In this document: positions 53,690 through 62,779 of the stretch, piece by piece
How positions within the stretch are numbered: the stretch's first letter is position 1
How the letters are laid out: each line of letters starts with the position of its first letter
Assembly (NCBI GenBank): GCA_036702975.1
Contig: DATNPX010000034.1
Coordinates: forward strand, 372,001-436,000
Length of the DNA stretch: 64,000 nt
From: DATNPX01 sp036702975
GTDB lineage: Bacteria > Cyanobacteriota > Vampirovibrionia > Obscuribacterales > Obscuribacteraceae
Direction of reading: 5' to 3'
The notes under the pieces: model-generated
What the model saw: the letters and a program-made list of their open reading frames with translations, nothing else
Database searches by the model: none
What the model was told of the DNA's origin: nothing
Made by a program: the position numbers and the translations under genes

Positions 53690-54359
53690 GAGCAATCAAG
53701 TCTCAAATCAACAGCAAAAGAGAATTACTGGTAAAGATCATCCGCGAATCGTATTGGCTTCTGGCTCACCAAGACGTCTCGAGCTTTTGACAAATCTTGG
53801 TCTAGAGTTCGAGGTAATTCCGAGCAGAGTCGAAGAATCGGTGCTTCCGGGAATTTCTCCTGAAGAGCTGGTTCGGTCTCTGGCTAGAGAAAAAGCGCAC
53901 GACGTTTTAAAGACACTAAGCAAAGAACAAAACACCGTCGTAATCGGTGCTGACACCATGGTCGTTCTTGACGGAGAGTTGATCGGTAAACCAACTGACG
54001 ACGATGATGCGCGGCAGATGTTAAGGCGTCTGTCGGAAAGAACACATACAGTCTTTACAGGCGTGATCGTTTTAAAACAGCATAAGAATGACGATCTTAA
54101 AGAAATTGAACATGTTGAGAGTTCATTAGTAACTTTTAGAAAGCTTGATGAAAAGGAAATTACAGCCTATATCGCAACGCGTGAACCGATGGACAAAGCA
54201 GGCGCTTATGCCTTGCAGGGCGTCGGAGCAGCCCTTGTAGCCAGGGTTGAAGGCTGTTACACCAACATCATCGGATTGCCAGTTCCGACCATAGTTTCAA
54301 TGCTCAGGCAAGCTGGCGTAAATATTCTTGGTTTGCCAGATTGCCAAGATAGCATTTGA
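53682..54359 (+). CDS. maf: Maf-family nucleotide pyrophosphatase
   Basis: The 225-residue protein starts at TTG (53682), overlapping the kinase stop by 8 bases, which suggests coupled translation. It has the family signature LASGSPRRLELL, the catalytic region SRVEES, IGADTMVVLDGELIGKP, and GAYALQGVGAALVARVEGCYTNIIGLP. Maf proteins hydrolyse non-canonical or pyrimidine nucleoside triphosphates and, when overproduced, block septum formation. About 20 polar residues precede the usual N-terminus. It lies between a kinase and an exported ARC6/IMS-domain protein. Confidence 0.92.
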   Translation: MSKSNQVSNQQQKRITGKDHPRIVLASGSPRRLELLTNLGLEFEVIPSRVEESVLPGISPEELVRSLAREKAHDVLKTLSKEQNTVVIGADTMVVLDGELIGKPTDDDDARQMLRRLSERTHTVFTGVIVLKQHKNDDLKEIEHVESSLVTFRKLDEKEITAYIATREPMDKAGAYALQGVGAALVARVEGCYTNIIGLPVPTIVSMLRQAGVNILGLPDCQDSI

Positions 54360-54407
54360 AATAAACTGTTGGTGTGCTAAAAACATAGTCGCGCCAGGGA
54401 GAGAATC

Positions 54408-55706
54408 GTGCGGGTTAAGAGTCTTCAGCCCCTTTTATCATCCAGAATATGGTCGACCAAAATTGGGATGATCGCCATCTCATTTTTATTTGCCAGTTTT
54501 TCAGCGCCCATATGCACCGCAGCCGTCGCTCAGAACAATGATGGAACAGGCATGGACCAGATGTTCAACGACAGCGACACAAAGAAACCGGCAAGCAACT
54601 CGAAATTAGAGTCGACTGAAAATGACGAAAGCAAGTCGTCTGAAAGTGAGGGTGGTGCCCGCTCACACTCTCGCATTCTAAGCGTGCCAAGACGACGCAA
54701 ACCAGCCAGCGCACCGCTTACTTCGCTGGAAGCATTTGCCAGAAGTCCGATTGTGCAAGGCACAGCCTGGCCGGGTGTCGGTCCGTTCAAACCTGGTGAA
54801 GACAATAGTCTCGTAGATCCAAACAATGCATCGATGCGAATCGACACCACTGAGCAAAAGCAAGTAACAGGTGTCGATTTGGCGCTGTCGGGGCGCGCAG
54901 CACGCGACTTTCTCACAATCGAGATGACGAGTGACTTCTTGCTTGAAGCATTAGGCACCAAACCAGCGAGAATCTCAGACTTCAACACCGCACTAGAAAA
55001 AAATCGCGCGGCGATATTCACTAAGCGCTCGGTAGCATCAATTCCCGCAGGCAGATACAAAGTAAGAATTTTGCCGAACGTAGATGATGTGCAAAAGCTC
55101 GTGGTGCAAGTGCAGAATATTGAAACAATACCGGAAGCGCCGGCTGGCACGACAAAGGGAGCATCCACAGATAACAGCATTCTGGCCGGAATCTTTAAAG
55201 GAATAAAGCCGGTTGCGGCAAGCAGTAGTGAGGACGAAGCGGAGAAGCCGCCGAAATCTAAAGGCGACAAGAAACAGACATCATCATCGCCCGCTTCGCT
55301 GAAAGACACGATGCGGACTCTCATTGAGAATTGGCAGAAAGTAAAGTGTGCAGCGGTCAAAAACCGTGATACCAAGCAACTAAGTACATGCCTGACAGGT
55401 CACGCGCTGTCCGTCCAAACCAAAGGTGTTGAATGGCTAGGTGCTCACCACCAATACATCGAAATGGTGCCGAAAACTGTCACCATCAGTAAGGTAGACC
55501 AAGACCCGACGACCAAGAAATACACAGTTCTTGCAACAGTAAAAGAATCTAGCAAGACTTACGATGAACAGAGCAACAAGCTGCTGAGAGAAGCGGAAGA
55601 TACTCGACTTGTTCTGTACACGATCGAAAAACAAGGCGACAACTACCTCATAAGTGATTCCGCAATTGAAAAGATGGCGACTCCACAAGACGCTCAGAAG
55701 AAGTAA
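54408..55706 (+). CDS. exported protein with ARC6-like IMS domain
   Basis: This 432-residue protein starts at GTG with GGGAGAG upstream. A signal peptide or anchor lies at about 20-45, then Ser/Asp/Lys-rich disordered sequence and a central beta-rich part. The C-terminal domain (about 300-425) matches the IMS domain of ARC6, Ftn2/ZipN and CDP1: I-E-N-W-Q-K-V-K-C-A-A-V, L-S-T-C-L-T-G, V-L-A-T-V-K-E-S-S-K-T-Y, and a terminal Y-T-I-E-K-Q-G-D-N-Y. In cyanobacteria and chloroplasts that domain lies on the outer side of the membrane and takes part in division-ring assembly. A role in division or envelope is inferred from this. Confidence 0.72.
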   Translation: MRVKSLQPLLSSRIWSTKIGMIAISFLFASFSAPICTAAVAQNNDGTGMDQMFNDSDTKKPASNSKLESTENDESKSSESEGGARSHSRILSVPRRRKPASAPLTSLEAFARSPIVQGTAWPGVGPFKPGEDNSLVDPNNASMRIDTTEQKQVTGVDLALSGRAARDFLTIEMTSDFLLEALGTKPARISDFNTALEKNRAAIFTKRSVASIPAGRYKVRILPNVDDVQKLVVQVQNIETIPEAPAGTTKGASTDNSILAGIFKGIKPVAASSSEDEAEKPPKSKGDKKQTSSSPASLKDTMRTLIENWQKVKCAAVKNRDTKQLSTCLTGHALSVQTKGVEWLGAHHQYIEMVPKTVTISKVDQDPTTKKYTVLATVKESSKTYDEQSNKLLREAEDTRLVLYTIEKQGDNYLISDSAIEKMATPQDAQKK

Positions 55707-55851
55707 GTCGACCATACATTGAGCAGATAGCGTTTGTTGGTTCGGCTAGTGCTTGGCTTGGTTAACAGCAGGCAAATTCGCACCGTTCAGGCTTAGCAAA
55801 TGCCTTGAAAAAGGTTAATATGCTCGTGAGTTACCTCACTCCGTTTCAAGC

Positions 55852-57852
55852 TTGCGAGAACCAAAAATCAAGCGCTGGATCAGACTCAACGACACCGTTA
55901 CTAGAACCACTTTCGTAGTGGCTATAGCTGCGTCCGGTGTCTTGACTGTAACACTGCATGCGGTGTCGTCACACACAGCCACGGCAGCACCCAGCAATAG
56001 CAAAGATAGCGCCGCGCGAAGATCTGCCGCACCAGCTACAACTGAGGGTCAAGCGACTGAAGCACCTGTTCTTTTGCAGCCGCACATGCACATGGTGAAA
56101 CCAGCAACTGCTACAGGCGATGCAGCAGCATCGACACAAGCAGCGAAGCCGACGGTGACAGCACCGAATGTTAAACCGGCGCCTCCTCCTTTTACTGTTG
56201 CCGTTCCGTCCGTCTCTACCGCTAAACATGCAGCACCAGTTGCTTCCCCTCCGCTTCCACTTTCTAACGCTAAGCCCGCACCAGCGTTTGCTGCTGCGCC
56301 TGCCCCCAGTACCGTCCCGGGAGCAGCCTCAGTTCCGGCCCATCCTCAACCAGCTGCGGTTACGAGTTTGGCTATGCCAACGCAATCGGTTCCACATGCT
56401 GGAACGGCTCAAATAAAGCTTTTCGATGCTGAGCAACAGAAACTCTTCAAACCTGCGACATTGCTGCAGACAAGCGACCACAGTTGCTTCCTCGGGGTCG
56501 ATTGCGTGTGGATTGGCACTTCAGACTCCAAAAACGGTCGTCCAGATTCGATTCTTGCTCAGCGTTACGATGTGATGAACAAGCAGATCGATGGAATTCC
56601 CGTACAGGAGTTCAACAACTTCGTCTATTACGCACCAGACAATGCGTTGATGATCTTGGACAAAGCTGGCGATTTGTTCGAATTTCTTCTAGACAAGAGA
56701 CAGTTTCGAGTCTTCCGTGCCAATAAACCATTCCTTCCAGGCTCGCCAGATCCCGATTTCATAGATCTCTGCGTAGTGGGGGACCAAGTCATGGTGCTTG
56801 ATCCAGAGCGTAACGAGATCTGGAGAATTGACAGCAAATCCAAAAAGATCGCTGGCTTATTTAAAGAGGTTCTGCCCTGGCGGCTGCAGCCAGGAGACGT
56901 AAGCGTCGCCGACGGTATCTGCCTCGCTTACGACGGCTCGCTCTATATGCTGAGACAGCACGGCATGATTGCACGGTACAGCGTGCCGCCAGCAGGACAG
57001 CTCAGCCACCATATTGACACCAGTTGCAAGCGCGTAATTGGTGAACGACCGGCGAGGCTTGCCACTGCAAACGGTGCTCCTATCTTCGTGGTTGAACGAG
57101 AAAATAACCGTGTGCTCGCCTATAACAAAGACGATGGAACGGTTAAACAATTTCTTTTCCCGAAAGGCTCCGATCTTCGTGGCGTAATGCCCACCAAAGA
57201 CGGTTTCTGGGTAATCGATGGCGACACCATCTGTTTTAGGAGGTTGGCACAACCAGACTCTTGGAAACAAAAAATTGAACCGCATCAAATCGATAAACGA
57301 CTGCACGTCTTGAGCATGCCGCTGCCAGGTCGCACGCTACCACGGCATCCGGGTGTCTTTCCTGGTGCCAGGCGGCTTTACCGCTATGGCGTACACGAAG
57401 GTGTTGACTTCTTCGACGTGCCGATGAATAAAACGGTGCATTCGGCCGGTCCTGGCAAGGTGACACGAGCTGATGCCAATTTCGTAGATATGAACGAAAA
57501 GACGCTAAACCGCATCATGGCTGAATGTCAGCATGAACATCGGACGTCCGACCGCAACGAAGATCTCTTTAGAGGTTGCCAGGTGTGGATCGATCATGGT
57601 GGCGGCCTAACGACTAGATATGCACATTTGAATAAAATCAATCCGAAACTTAAGCTAGATCAGAGCGTTTCGCGGGGAGACCTGCTAGGTTATGTAGGGG
57701 TTTCAGGAACCGGGCAAAATCTACCCGGCCGGGCCAAGTATCCGCACTTGCACTTTGAGATTTGGCTAGACGGACATTATTTGGGTTACGGTTTGACACC
57801 ACAGGAAACAATCGGAGTCTACGAAGATATTTTTGGCAGAACGTCAGATTGA
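55852..57852 (+). CDS. exported M23-family (LytM) peptidase
   Basis: This 666-residue protein begins at a TTG (55852); no ATG or GTG precedes it in frame, and the next Met is far inside. A membrane or signal helix (about 17-37) is followed by an Ala/Pro/Thr-rich stretch (to about 190), then beta-propeller-like repeats (about 200-490). The C-terminal zinc peptidase domain has HEGVD (H515, D519) and HLHFE (H632, H634), the LytM metal site. M23 enzymes cut peptidoglycan peptide bridges, and the metal ligands are complete, so it is likely active. It is followed by a Lys-rich exported gene 15 bases later. Confidence 0.88.
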   Translation: MREPKIKRWIRLNDTVTRTTFVVAIAASGVLTVTLHAVSSHTATAAPSNSKDSAARRSAAPATTEGQATEAPVLLQPHMHMVKPATATGDAAASTQAAKPTVTAPNVKPAPPPFTVAVPSVSTAKHAAPVASPPLPLSNAKPAPAFAAAPAPSTVPGAASVPAHPQPAAVTSLAMPTQSVPHAGTAQIKLFDAEQQKLFKPATLLQTSDHSCFLGVDCVWIGTSDSKNGRPDSILAQRYDVMNKQIDGIPVQEFNNFVYYAPDNALMILDKAGDLFEFLLDKRQFRVFRANKPFLPGSPDPDFIDLCVVGDQVMVLDPERNEIWRIDSKSKKIAGLFKEVLPWRLQPGDVSVADGICLAYDGSLYMLRQHGMIARYSVPPAGQLSHHIDTSCKRVIGERPARLATANGAPIFVVERENNRVLAYNKDDGTVKQFLFPKGSDLRGVMPTKDGFWVIDGDTICFRRLAQPDSWKQKIEPHQIDKRLHVLSMPLPGRTLPRHPGVFPGARRLYRYGVHEGVDFFDVPMNKTVHSAGPGKVTRADANFVDMNEKTLNRIMAECQHEHRTSDRNEDLFRGCQVWIDHGGGLTTRYAHLNKINPKLKLDQSVSRGDLLGYVGVSGTGQNLPGRAKYPHLHFEIWLDGHYLGYGLTPQETIGVYEDIFGRTSD

Positions 57853-57867
57853 GGGATTGAGGGGAAG

Positions 57868-60375
57868 ATGAAAGCGATGGCGAACACTAGTCACCAGGCA
57901 GTTAACGTCAAGACAAAGCACTACAACTATATAGGTTTGGCGTTATCTCTTTTACTTCTCGGAAACGCAACAACGGCAGGCTTACCCGCGCTTGCAGCCT
58001 CTGATTCCGGCACAGCGAAATTGATTTTGGCGGAAGCGACTCCGCCAGACACTAGCAAGAAAGCTGACGCTGACGACGATCAAGACAAGAAAGCAGAAAA
58101 GCAAAAGCGCAAGCAAGAGAAGCAAGACGCAAAAGCCGCTGACAAAGCGAAAAAAGAAGACGACAAGGCAGCAGAAAAGTCCAAGAAAGACGACGTAAAG
58201 AGTAAGAAGGACGAAGACAAGGCCGCAGAGAAGTCTAAAAAAGACGACGATAAGACCACGAAGAAAGACGATAAAGCATCGGACAAGGCAAAAAAAGACG
58301 AAAAAGACGCCGAAAAAGAGAAAGCCAAGAAGGACGAAAAAGCGAAGCAAGTCTCAGACAAACCAGCGAAAACGGACAAGCCCGTCAATACGGTAAAAGG
58401 AAAAGAAGCGGGCGACGATGCCAAGAAAGAAGGTGACGAAAGCAAAACCGCAGAGGCCGACACACGCATCGAAACGCCGCCAAACTACGCGCCAGATGCC
58501 GCACTGATTTCAGTTTTAAAAGACCTCAGTCGTTCGCTCAAAGAGAGTGAAGAGTTTACGAAAATAGAAGATCCTGCGCAAAAAGCCGTAGTAGAGCTTG
58601 CTCATAGCGCTTTGCGCAAAGCCCTGGAAGATTCTCAACTTTCGTCAAATCGCATTGTAGAAAAAGTCGGCAAAGACAACGATATGCCTCCAATGGGCAC
58701 GGAAGCGTGGTCTTCAGGAGAGCTCGATCTGGGAGACGACGGCCGAGCAGCTTTATCGGTAGTCTGGGCAAAGAGAGAAAACGGTTTGATGATGGTCACC
58801 ATAGCTGGTACCACCGACAAAAAAGCGCCTAAAGGTAAGAAGATTGGCGAGTACGTAGTTGTAATCAACGCTCGCTCCTCCGTAGAAAATGGATTCGATA
58901 TTCAAAGCCAGCAAAACGTAAGCTTTTGGCTCGGCAAAGTCGGCTCAATCACAATAGAGTCCGATTGTGTTCCGGCACCTGTACCTCCGGCAGCTGAAGG
59001 CGCAGAAGCAAAGACACCCAATAAGGTGAGCGAGGATGACGAAGCAGTAAAAAAAAAGTCCCTGATAATACTGCCGGTGCTGCTCACTAATCGACGCCGC
59101 GAATATCTAGCAGCAGTAATGGCGGTCGAAAAACATAATGCGCTCGTCTCAACAAAGTTAGCAGAAGCAGCCAAGGCTGAGGCAGACGCAAAAGCCGAGT
59201 CCAAGACTGATGCGAAGGGTGAGTCATCGAGTACCTCTCAGATCAGTGATTTACCACCAGGCGTTGAAGCGAAGACGATGCAAGAAGCCTATGAGCGAGC
59301 ATTGCGCGCAGTGGCAATGAAAGAACTCATGAAAATGACACCAAACTCTGAGGCGGAGAAGCCTGGCGCAGAGAAAGGCGGCACAGCTGCCAGCAAAGAA
59401 GGAAACGACCAAGCAGCGAAAGATGACAATGCACAGGCCGCCAAAACTGAAGCTAACGCTGCGACGAAGTCAAATCAGAAATCGGCAACGGCTCAAAACG
59501 CTGCGGATAACGGCAAGTATGTAGAAAGTTCGAAGCAGTCACAAGCTCCTGCGCAGTCTCAACCTACCGGACAGCCACAAATACAGACTCAAGCGCAAAC
59601 TCAGCACCAACCGTCTGTGGTGGCACAACAAGGAGAAACTCAGGTAGCTAACCAAACGACTTCAAATCCACAACCGGCTGCACAGCCACAAGCGAACCAA
59701 GTAGCCATGCTACCGGCCCACGGAACGACGGTGATTAACCCTGGACCTGACAATGTCTCCGCATTTCGAGCAGTGCGTCAACCAAGTGTTGGAGCAATGA
59801 TGATGGTGCCGGAAAGAGCGCTCGCCGGACAAAGCATGACTATCTCCATTTACGACTCAAAACGTAATCCCGAGGCATCGGTTGAGTTAAGCCTCAACGG
59901 CAGCACGATGATTTCAAATATTGACGGACAAGTATCATTTACAATTCCCGAAGATGCCACTCCGGGTCGTTCATTGAACGTCGCACTAGCTGCCCGCCCT
60001 GAAGTGATGCCGACGGTAATAGACATTCTTCAACCACTGATTGTGCCTTCGGAGAAACAAACCCCAAGCATCGAGGGTGTGACACTGACGGGCACGCACA
60101 ACGATACACTCGTGATCAACGGACACTTCTTTGATGGAATTGCACCGAACAACAAGATTTCGATCGACGGTCAGGTGCAAGGAAGAATCGCTGCAGCGTC
60201 ACCTGTCGAGCTACGAGTAAGCTTACCCATAACGCTACAAGGCGGCGAACACACAGTCGTCGTAAGTTGTGATGGAATGAACAGCAATTTGGGAACGTTC
60301 ACGACTGAGGCACCACCAGCGCCACCGCCGTCTGCGTTAGAGCTCAAAAAAAAGCCGAAGCAGCCACGCTACTAG
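57868..60375 (+). CDS. exported Lys/Asp-rich protein with Ig-like C-terminus
   Basis: This 835-residue protein has GGGGAAG before the ATG and a signal peptide (hydrophobic residues about 22-45). Residues about 65-190 form a highly charged low-complexity region of alternating Lys, Asp, Glu and Ala (K-K-D-D-K and A-A-E-K-S-K-K repeats), probably an extended single helix. A folded domain of unknown type lies about 210-430, and a Gln/Ala/Pro-rich region about 500-620. The C-terminus (about 640-815) holds two Ig/IPT-like beta sandwiches (VPERALAGQSMTISIYDSK and SIEGVTLTGTHNDTLVINGHFF). It may bridge cell wall and outer membrane. Confidence 0.75.
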   Translation: MKAMANTSHQAVNVKTKHYNYIGLALSLLLLGNATTAGLPALAASDSGTAKLILAEATPPDTSKKADADDDQDKKAEKQKRKQEKQDAKAADKAKKEDDKAAEKSKKDDVKSKKDEDKAAEKSKKDDDKTTKKDDKASDKAKKDEKDAEKEKAKKDEKAKQVSDKPAKTDKPVNTVKGKEAGDDAKKEGDESKTAEADTRIETPPNYAPDAALISVLKDLSRSLKESEEFTKIEDPAQKAVVELAHSALRKALEDSQLSSNRIVEKVGKDNDMPPMGTEAWSSGELDLGDDGRAALSVVWAKRENGLMMVTIAGTTDKKAPKGKKIGEYVVVINARSSVENGFDIQSQQNVSFWLGKVGSITIESDCVPAPVPPAAEGAEAKTPNKVSEDDEAVKKKSLIILPVLLTNRRREYLAAVMAVEKHNALVSTKLAEAAKAEADAKAESKTDAKGESSSTSQISDLPPGVEAKTMQEAYERALRAVAMKELMKMTPNSEAEKPGAEKGGTAASKEGNDQAAKDDNAQAAKTEANAATKSNQKSATAQNAADNGKYVESSKQSQAPAQSQPTGQPQIQTQAQTQHQPSVVAQQGETQVANQTTSNPQPAAQPQANQVAMLPAHGTTVINPGPDNVSAFRAVRQPSVGAMMMVPERALAGQSMTISIYDSKRNPEASVELSLNGSTMISNIDGQVSFTIPEDATPGRSLNVALAARPEVMPTVIDILQPLIVPSEKQTPSIEGVTLTGTHNDTLVINGHFFDGIAPNNKISIDGQVQGRIAAASPVELRVSLPITLQGGEHTVVVSCDGMNSNLGTFTTEAPPAPPPSALELKKKPKQPRY

Positions 60376-60473
60376 TTACTTCAGACGTTCGAGCCGATAT
60401 AGGCAATACAATCAGCGGCTTAGGCAATTTGTGTTTAGCTTTGAATTTTCTTTCGTGCATGACGATTTTCCTA

Positions 60474-60502
60474 TTGACGACATATTGCTTGTGTTGTAAT
60501 TT
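60474..60502 (+). promoter_or_regulatory. sigma-70-like promoter upstream of Ro60
   Basis: The -35 box TTGACG (60474-60479) and -10 box TAATTT (60497-60502) are 17 bases apart. Transcription would begin near 60509, almost 490 bases before the Ro60 start codon, at the edge of a chain of hairpins. Confidence 0.6.
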
Positions 60503-60504
60503 GA

Positions 60505-60770
60505 GATCTCGTAGATCACTCGGAGCGAGATCATGTTGACTTTCAACAAGATAAATTTATTCGCCAACCAAGCCTCAAATTATTTTGAGCTCGACACGGC
60601 GCTTGTTGAAAACCGCTCCACATCGCCGTTTTCCCCGAGCCCGAGGCGATGGAACTATTTGCATCGCCTGGCAGGTAGATCGGGACCGGCGAAATTATGT
60701 TCTATAAATCAATAATTTTTGGTCCCGCAAATAAACACGCCGCCTAGCCATTGCGGCTTCAAAAGCCGCA
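60505..60770 (+). ncRNA. candidate structured RNA upstream of Ro60
   Basis: Just after the promoter come consecutive stems: GATCTCG/CGAGATC (60505-60511, 60526-60532), TGTTGA/TCAACA (60534-60548), CTCAAA/TTTGAG (60574-60589), AGGCGATG/CATCGCCT (60644-60651, 60662-60669), CGGGACC/GGTCCCG (60681-60687, 60721-60727), and a GC-rich hairpin TGCGGCTT/AAGCCGCA (60752-60770) followed by TTT. The last could be a weak terminator. The Y RNA core motif CCGAAG is absent. A 60-codon frame (60533-60715, GGAG site) is the competing explanation. The rest of 60376-60994 shows only one more short hairpin (GTCCC/GGGAC, 60812-60829). Confidence 0.5.
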
Positions 60771-60994
60771 TTTAACCAGGTTTCACGCACCCGACGTCTT
60801 TTCGCATAAAAAGTCCCTGCGAGTTGGGACGAAACGATGCAGTTAGAGCTCGCGCGCAGTGCTGCAAGAGATGAGAGATTCTTCTCCGAAAGCCTGATTT
60901 CAACTCATTCTTCAAAGACACCTCCATCCAACCTGGTGGCAGTAACTCGACACGCCATCAATTCCTTTTTCACTTATGCAAGTGAGGTCACATC

Positions 60995-62716
60995 ATGTTC
61001 GACGCACTAAGAAATTTCATAACAAACAATGCCAACCAGCGCGAACAATTGCCAGGACAGATATCCAACAATGCTGGGGGATACTCATACATGACCAACG
61101 ACTGGACGCAGCTTGTGCGATTCCTTATCTTGGGCACTACCCGTGGCAGCTACTACGTAGGTGAAAGAGACTTGACCGTCCAAAATTTGGAAGCCATAGA
61201 AAGATGCATTGCCGAAGATGCTGAACGAGTCGTAGCTCTTGTTAGAGAAGTGAGCACCGCGGGTAGAGCTCTTAAGAACGATCCAGCTCTATTTGTTCTC
61301 GCTATGGTGGCATCAAAACAGATACAAGTGGAAGTGAAAGGTAAGCTGATCACTGTTCCAACAGCTGGTGCAAAGGCTGCTTATGCAGCTATTCCAGAAG
61401 TAGCACGCACGTTCACACACCTTTCCCACTTCGTCACCTTTGTGCGCAAGGGCAAAATGCGCGGATGGGGAAGAGGTTTTCGAAAAGCAATCGCTCGTTG
61501 GTTCACAATGAAATCAACCGAAGCGCTCGCCTATCAAGCCATCAAATATCATGCGCGCGATGGTTTTAGCCAGAAGGAGGTCGCCTGGTTATGTCACGCC
61601 GGTTGCTTCTTAGCTAAAAACGATGCAGCTCGACGAGCTGTCTTCGATTACTTGGGCTACAAGGCGAAGCGGAACGCGAGCACTCTCGGCTTGAACGAAA
61701 GCGATCTGACGAAACTACGTCGAATCGATGCGGCTAGATTATTGCTGCAGGCAACTGACGAGTCAAAAGCTGCAGCAATAGTTCGCGAATACGATCTGCC
61801 CGTGGAAATCGTACCAACTCAACTTAGAGGGAAGGAGATTTACGAAGCAGTTGCAGCAAATGCGCCACTTGGTTGGTTGCTGAGAAATCTCGGCAATCTG
61901 GGCAAAGTGGGACTGCTCACGATCGACAACCGCTCATTCGCTAAAGGAGTGTGCAAGAAACTTACCGATCAAAATAGTCTCTACAAGGCCCGCTTGCATC
62001 CTCTCAGCATATTCATTGCCTTCAACACGTACAAAAGTGGAAGAGGTTACAGATCAAAGGGAGTTTGGCCTGTCGTGCCTAGTGTCCTGGACGCTCTAGA
62101 TGAGGCTTTCTACGCAAGCTTCAGATATGTTCGTTCATCCGGTAAGCGCATATTGATCGCAATTGACGTCTCCGGTTCCATGAGAGGTACACACGTGCAC
62201 GGCGTAGACGACCTGTGTGCACATGAAGCGAGTGCAGTATTAGCATTGGTAGCAGCACATGCTGAAAGCAATTTTCACTGTGTAGCCTTCGATACCGATA
62301 CCTATCCGCTAAATATCTCGAGAAGACAACGACTAGATGACGTGATGCAGCGCATTGCAAAAACAGGAGGTGGTGGAACAGACTGCGCCCAACCGTTCAT
62401 CTACGCAACACGAAACAAGTTGAATGTTGATCTGTTTGTTTGCTTAACCGACTCAGAAACATGGGCCGGAAAAAAGCATGTGATACCCGCATTGCGCCAA
62501 TACCGCGAATCTAGCGGAATTGAAGCCAGAGCGATAAACATCGCAATGACAGCAAATCGTGTCAGCAACTTCGATGCTGATCCGCTGTGTCTTGAAATCT
62601 CCGGATTTGATACCACAATCCCTGAAGTAATTTCTCTGTTCAGCAACGAATCAGCTGCAACGTTTGAGAGTCCTGAAAAACGGACTCTGGATGGAATGGA
62701 AGACCGCATTGGTTGA
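60995..62716 (+). CDS. rsr: Ro60/TROVE-domain RNA-binding protein (Rsr)
   Basis: This 573-residue Ro60 orthologue has a GAGGT ribosome site. The ring of HEAT-like helices (TROVE domain, about 25-370) includes TRGSYYVGERDLT and RGWGRGFRKAIARWF, with conserved basic residues that line the RNA-binding hole and outer surface. A von Willebrand A domain (about 380-560) carries the metal-ion site D391-V-S-G-S395 and GGTDCAQPF. Ro60 binds Y RNAs and the 3' ends of misfolded RNAs; in Deinococcus and Salmonella it pairs with polynucleotide phosphorylase through Y RNA. A Y RNA-like element lies about 60 bases downstream, and a structured region upstream. Confidence 0.97.
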   Translation: MFDALRNFITNNANQREQLPGQISNNAGGYSYMTNDWTQLVRFLILGTTRGSYYVGERDLTVQNLEAIERCIAEDAERVVALVREVSTAGRALKNDPALFVLAMVASKQIQVEVKGKLITVPTAGAKAAYAAIPEVARTFTHLSHFVTFVRKGKMRGWGRGFRKAIARWFTMKSTEALAYQAIKYHARDGFSQKEVAWLCHAGCFLAKNDAARRAVFDYLGYKAKRNASTLGLNESDLTKLRRIDAARLLLQATDESKAAAIVREYDLPVEIVPTQLRGKEIYEAVAANAPLGWLLRNLGNLGKVGLLTIDNRSFAKGVCKKLTDQNSLYKARLHPLSIFIAFNTYKSGRGYRSKGVWPVVPSVLDALDEAFYASFRYVRSSGKRILIAIDVSGSMRGTHVHGVDDLCAHEASAVLALVAAHAESNFHCVAFDTDTYPLNISRRQRLDDVMQRIAKTGGGGTDCAQPFIYATRNKLNVDLFVCLTDSETWAGKKHVIPALRQYRESSGIEARAINIAMTANRVSNFDADPLCLEISGFDTTIPEVISLFSNESAATFESPEKRTLDGMEDRIG

Positions 62717-62727
62717 CCATTACCCCG

Positions 62728-62757
62728 GAGTAGGCGCCAGGAAACTGGCGCTTACTC
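62728..62757 (+). other. 13-bp GNRA-capped hairpin after Ro60
   Basis: GAGTAGGCGCCAG pairs with CTGGCGCTTACTC (one G-U) around a GAAA tetraloop, beginning 12 bases after the Ro60 stop codon and ending 22 bases before the Y RNA-like stem. No T tract follows, so it looks less like a terminator than a stabilising or processing structure. Confidence 0.7.
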
Positions 62758-62779
62758 GGAAAACAATGGAAACACAAAC

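Noticed and set aside
60533..60715. 60-codon frame upstream of Ro60
   Set aside because: It has a GGAG site but no recognisable sequence, and it lies within a run of hairpins. It is kept only as an alternative to the structured RNA.
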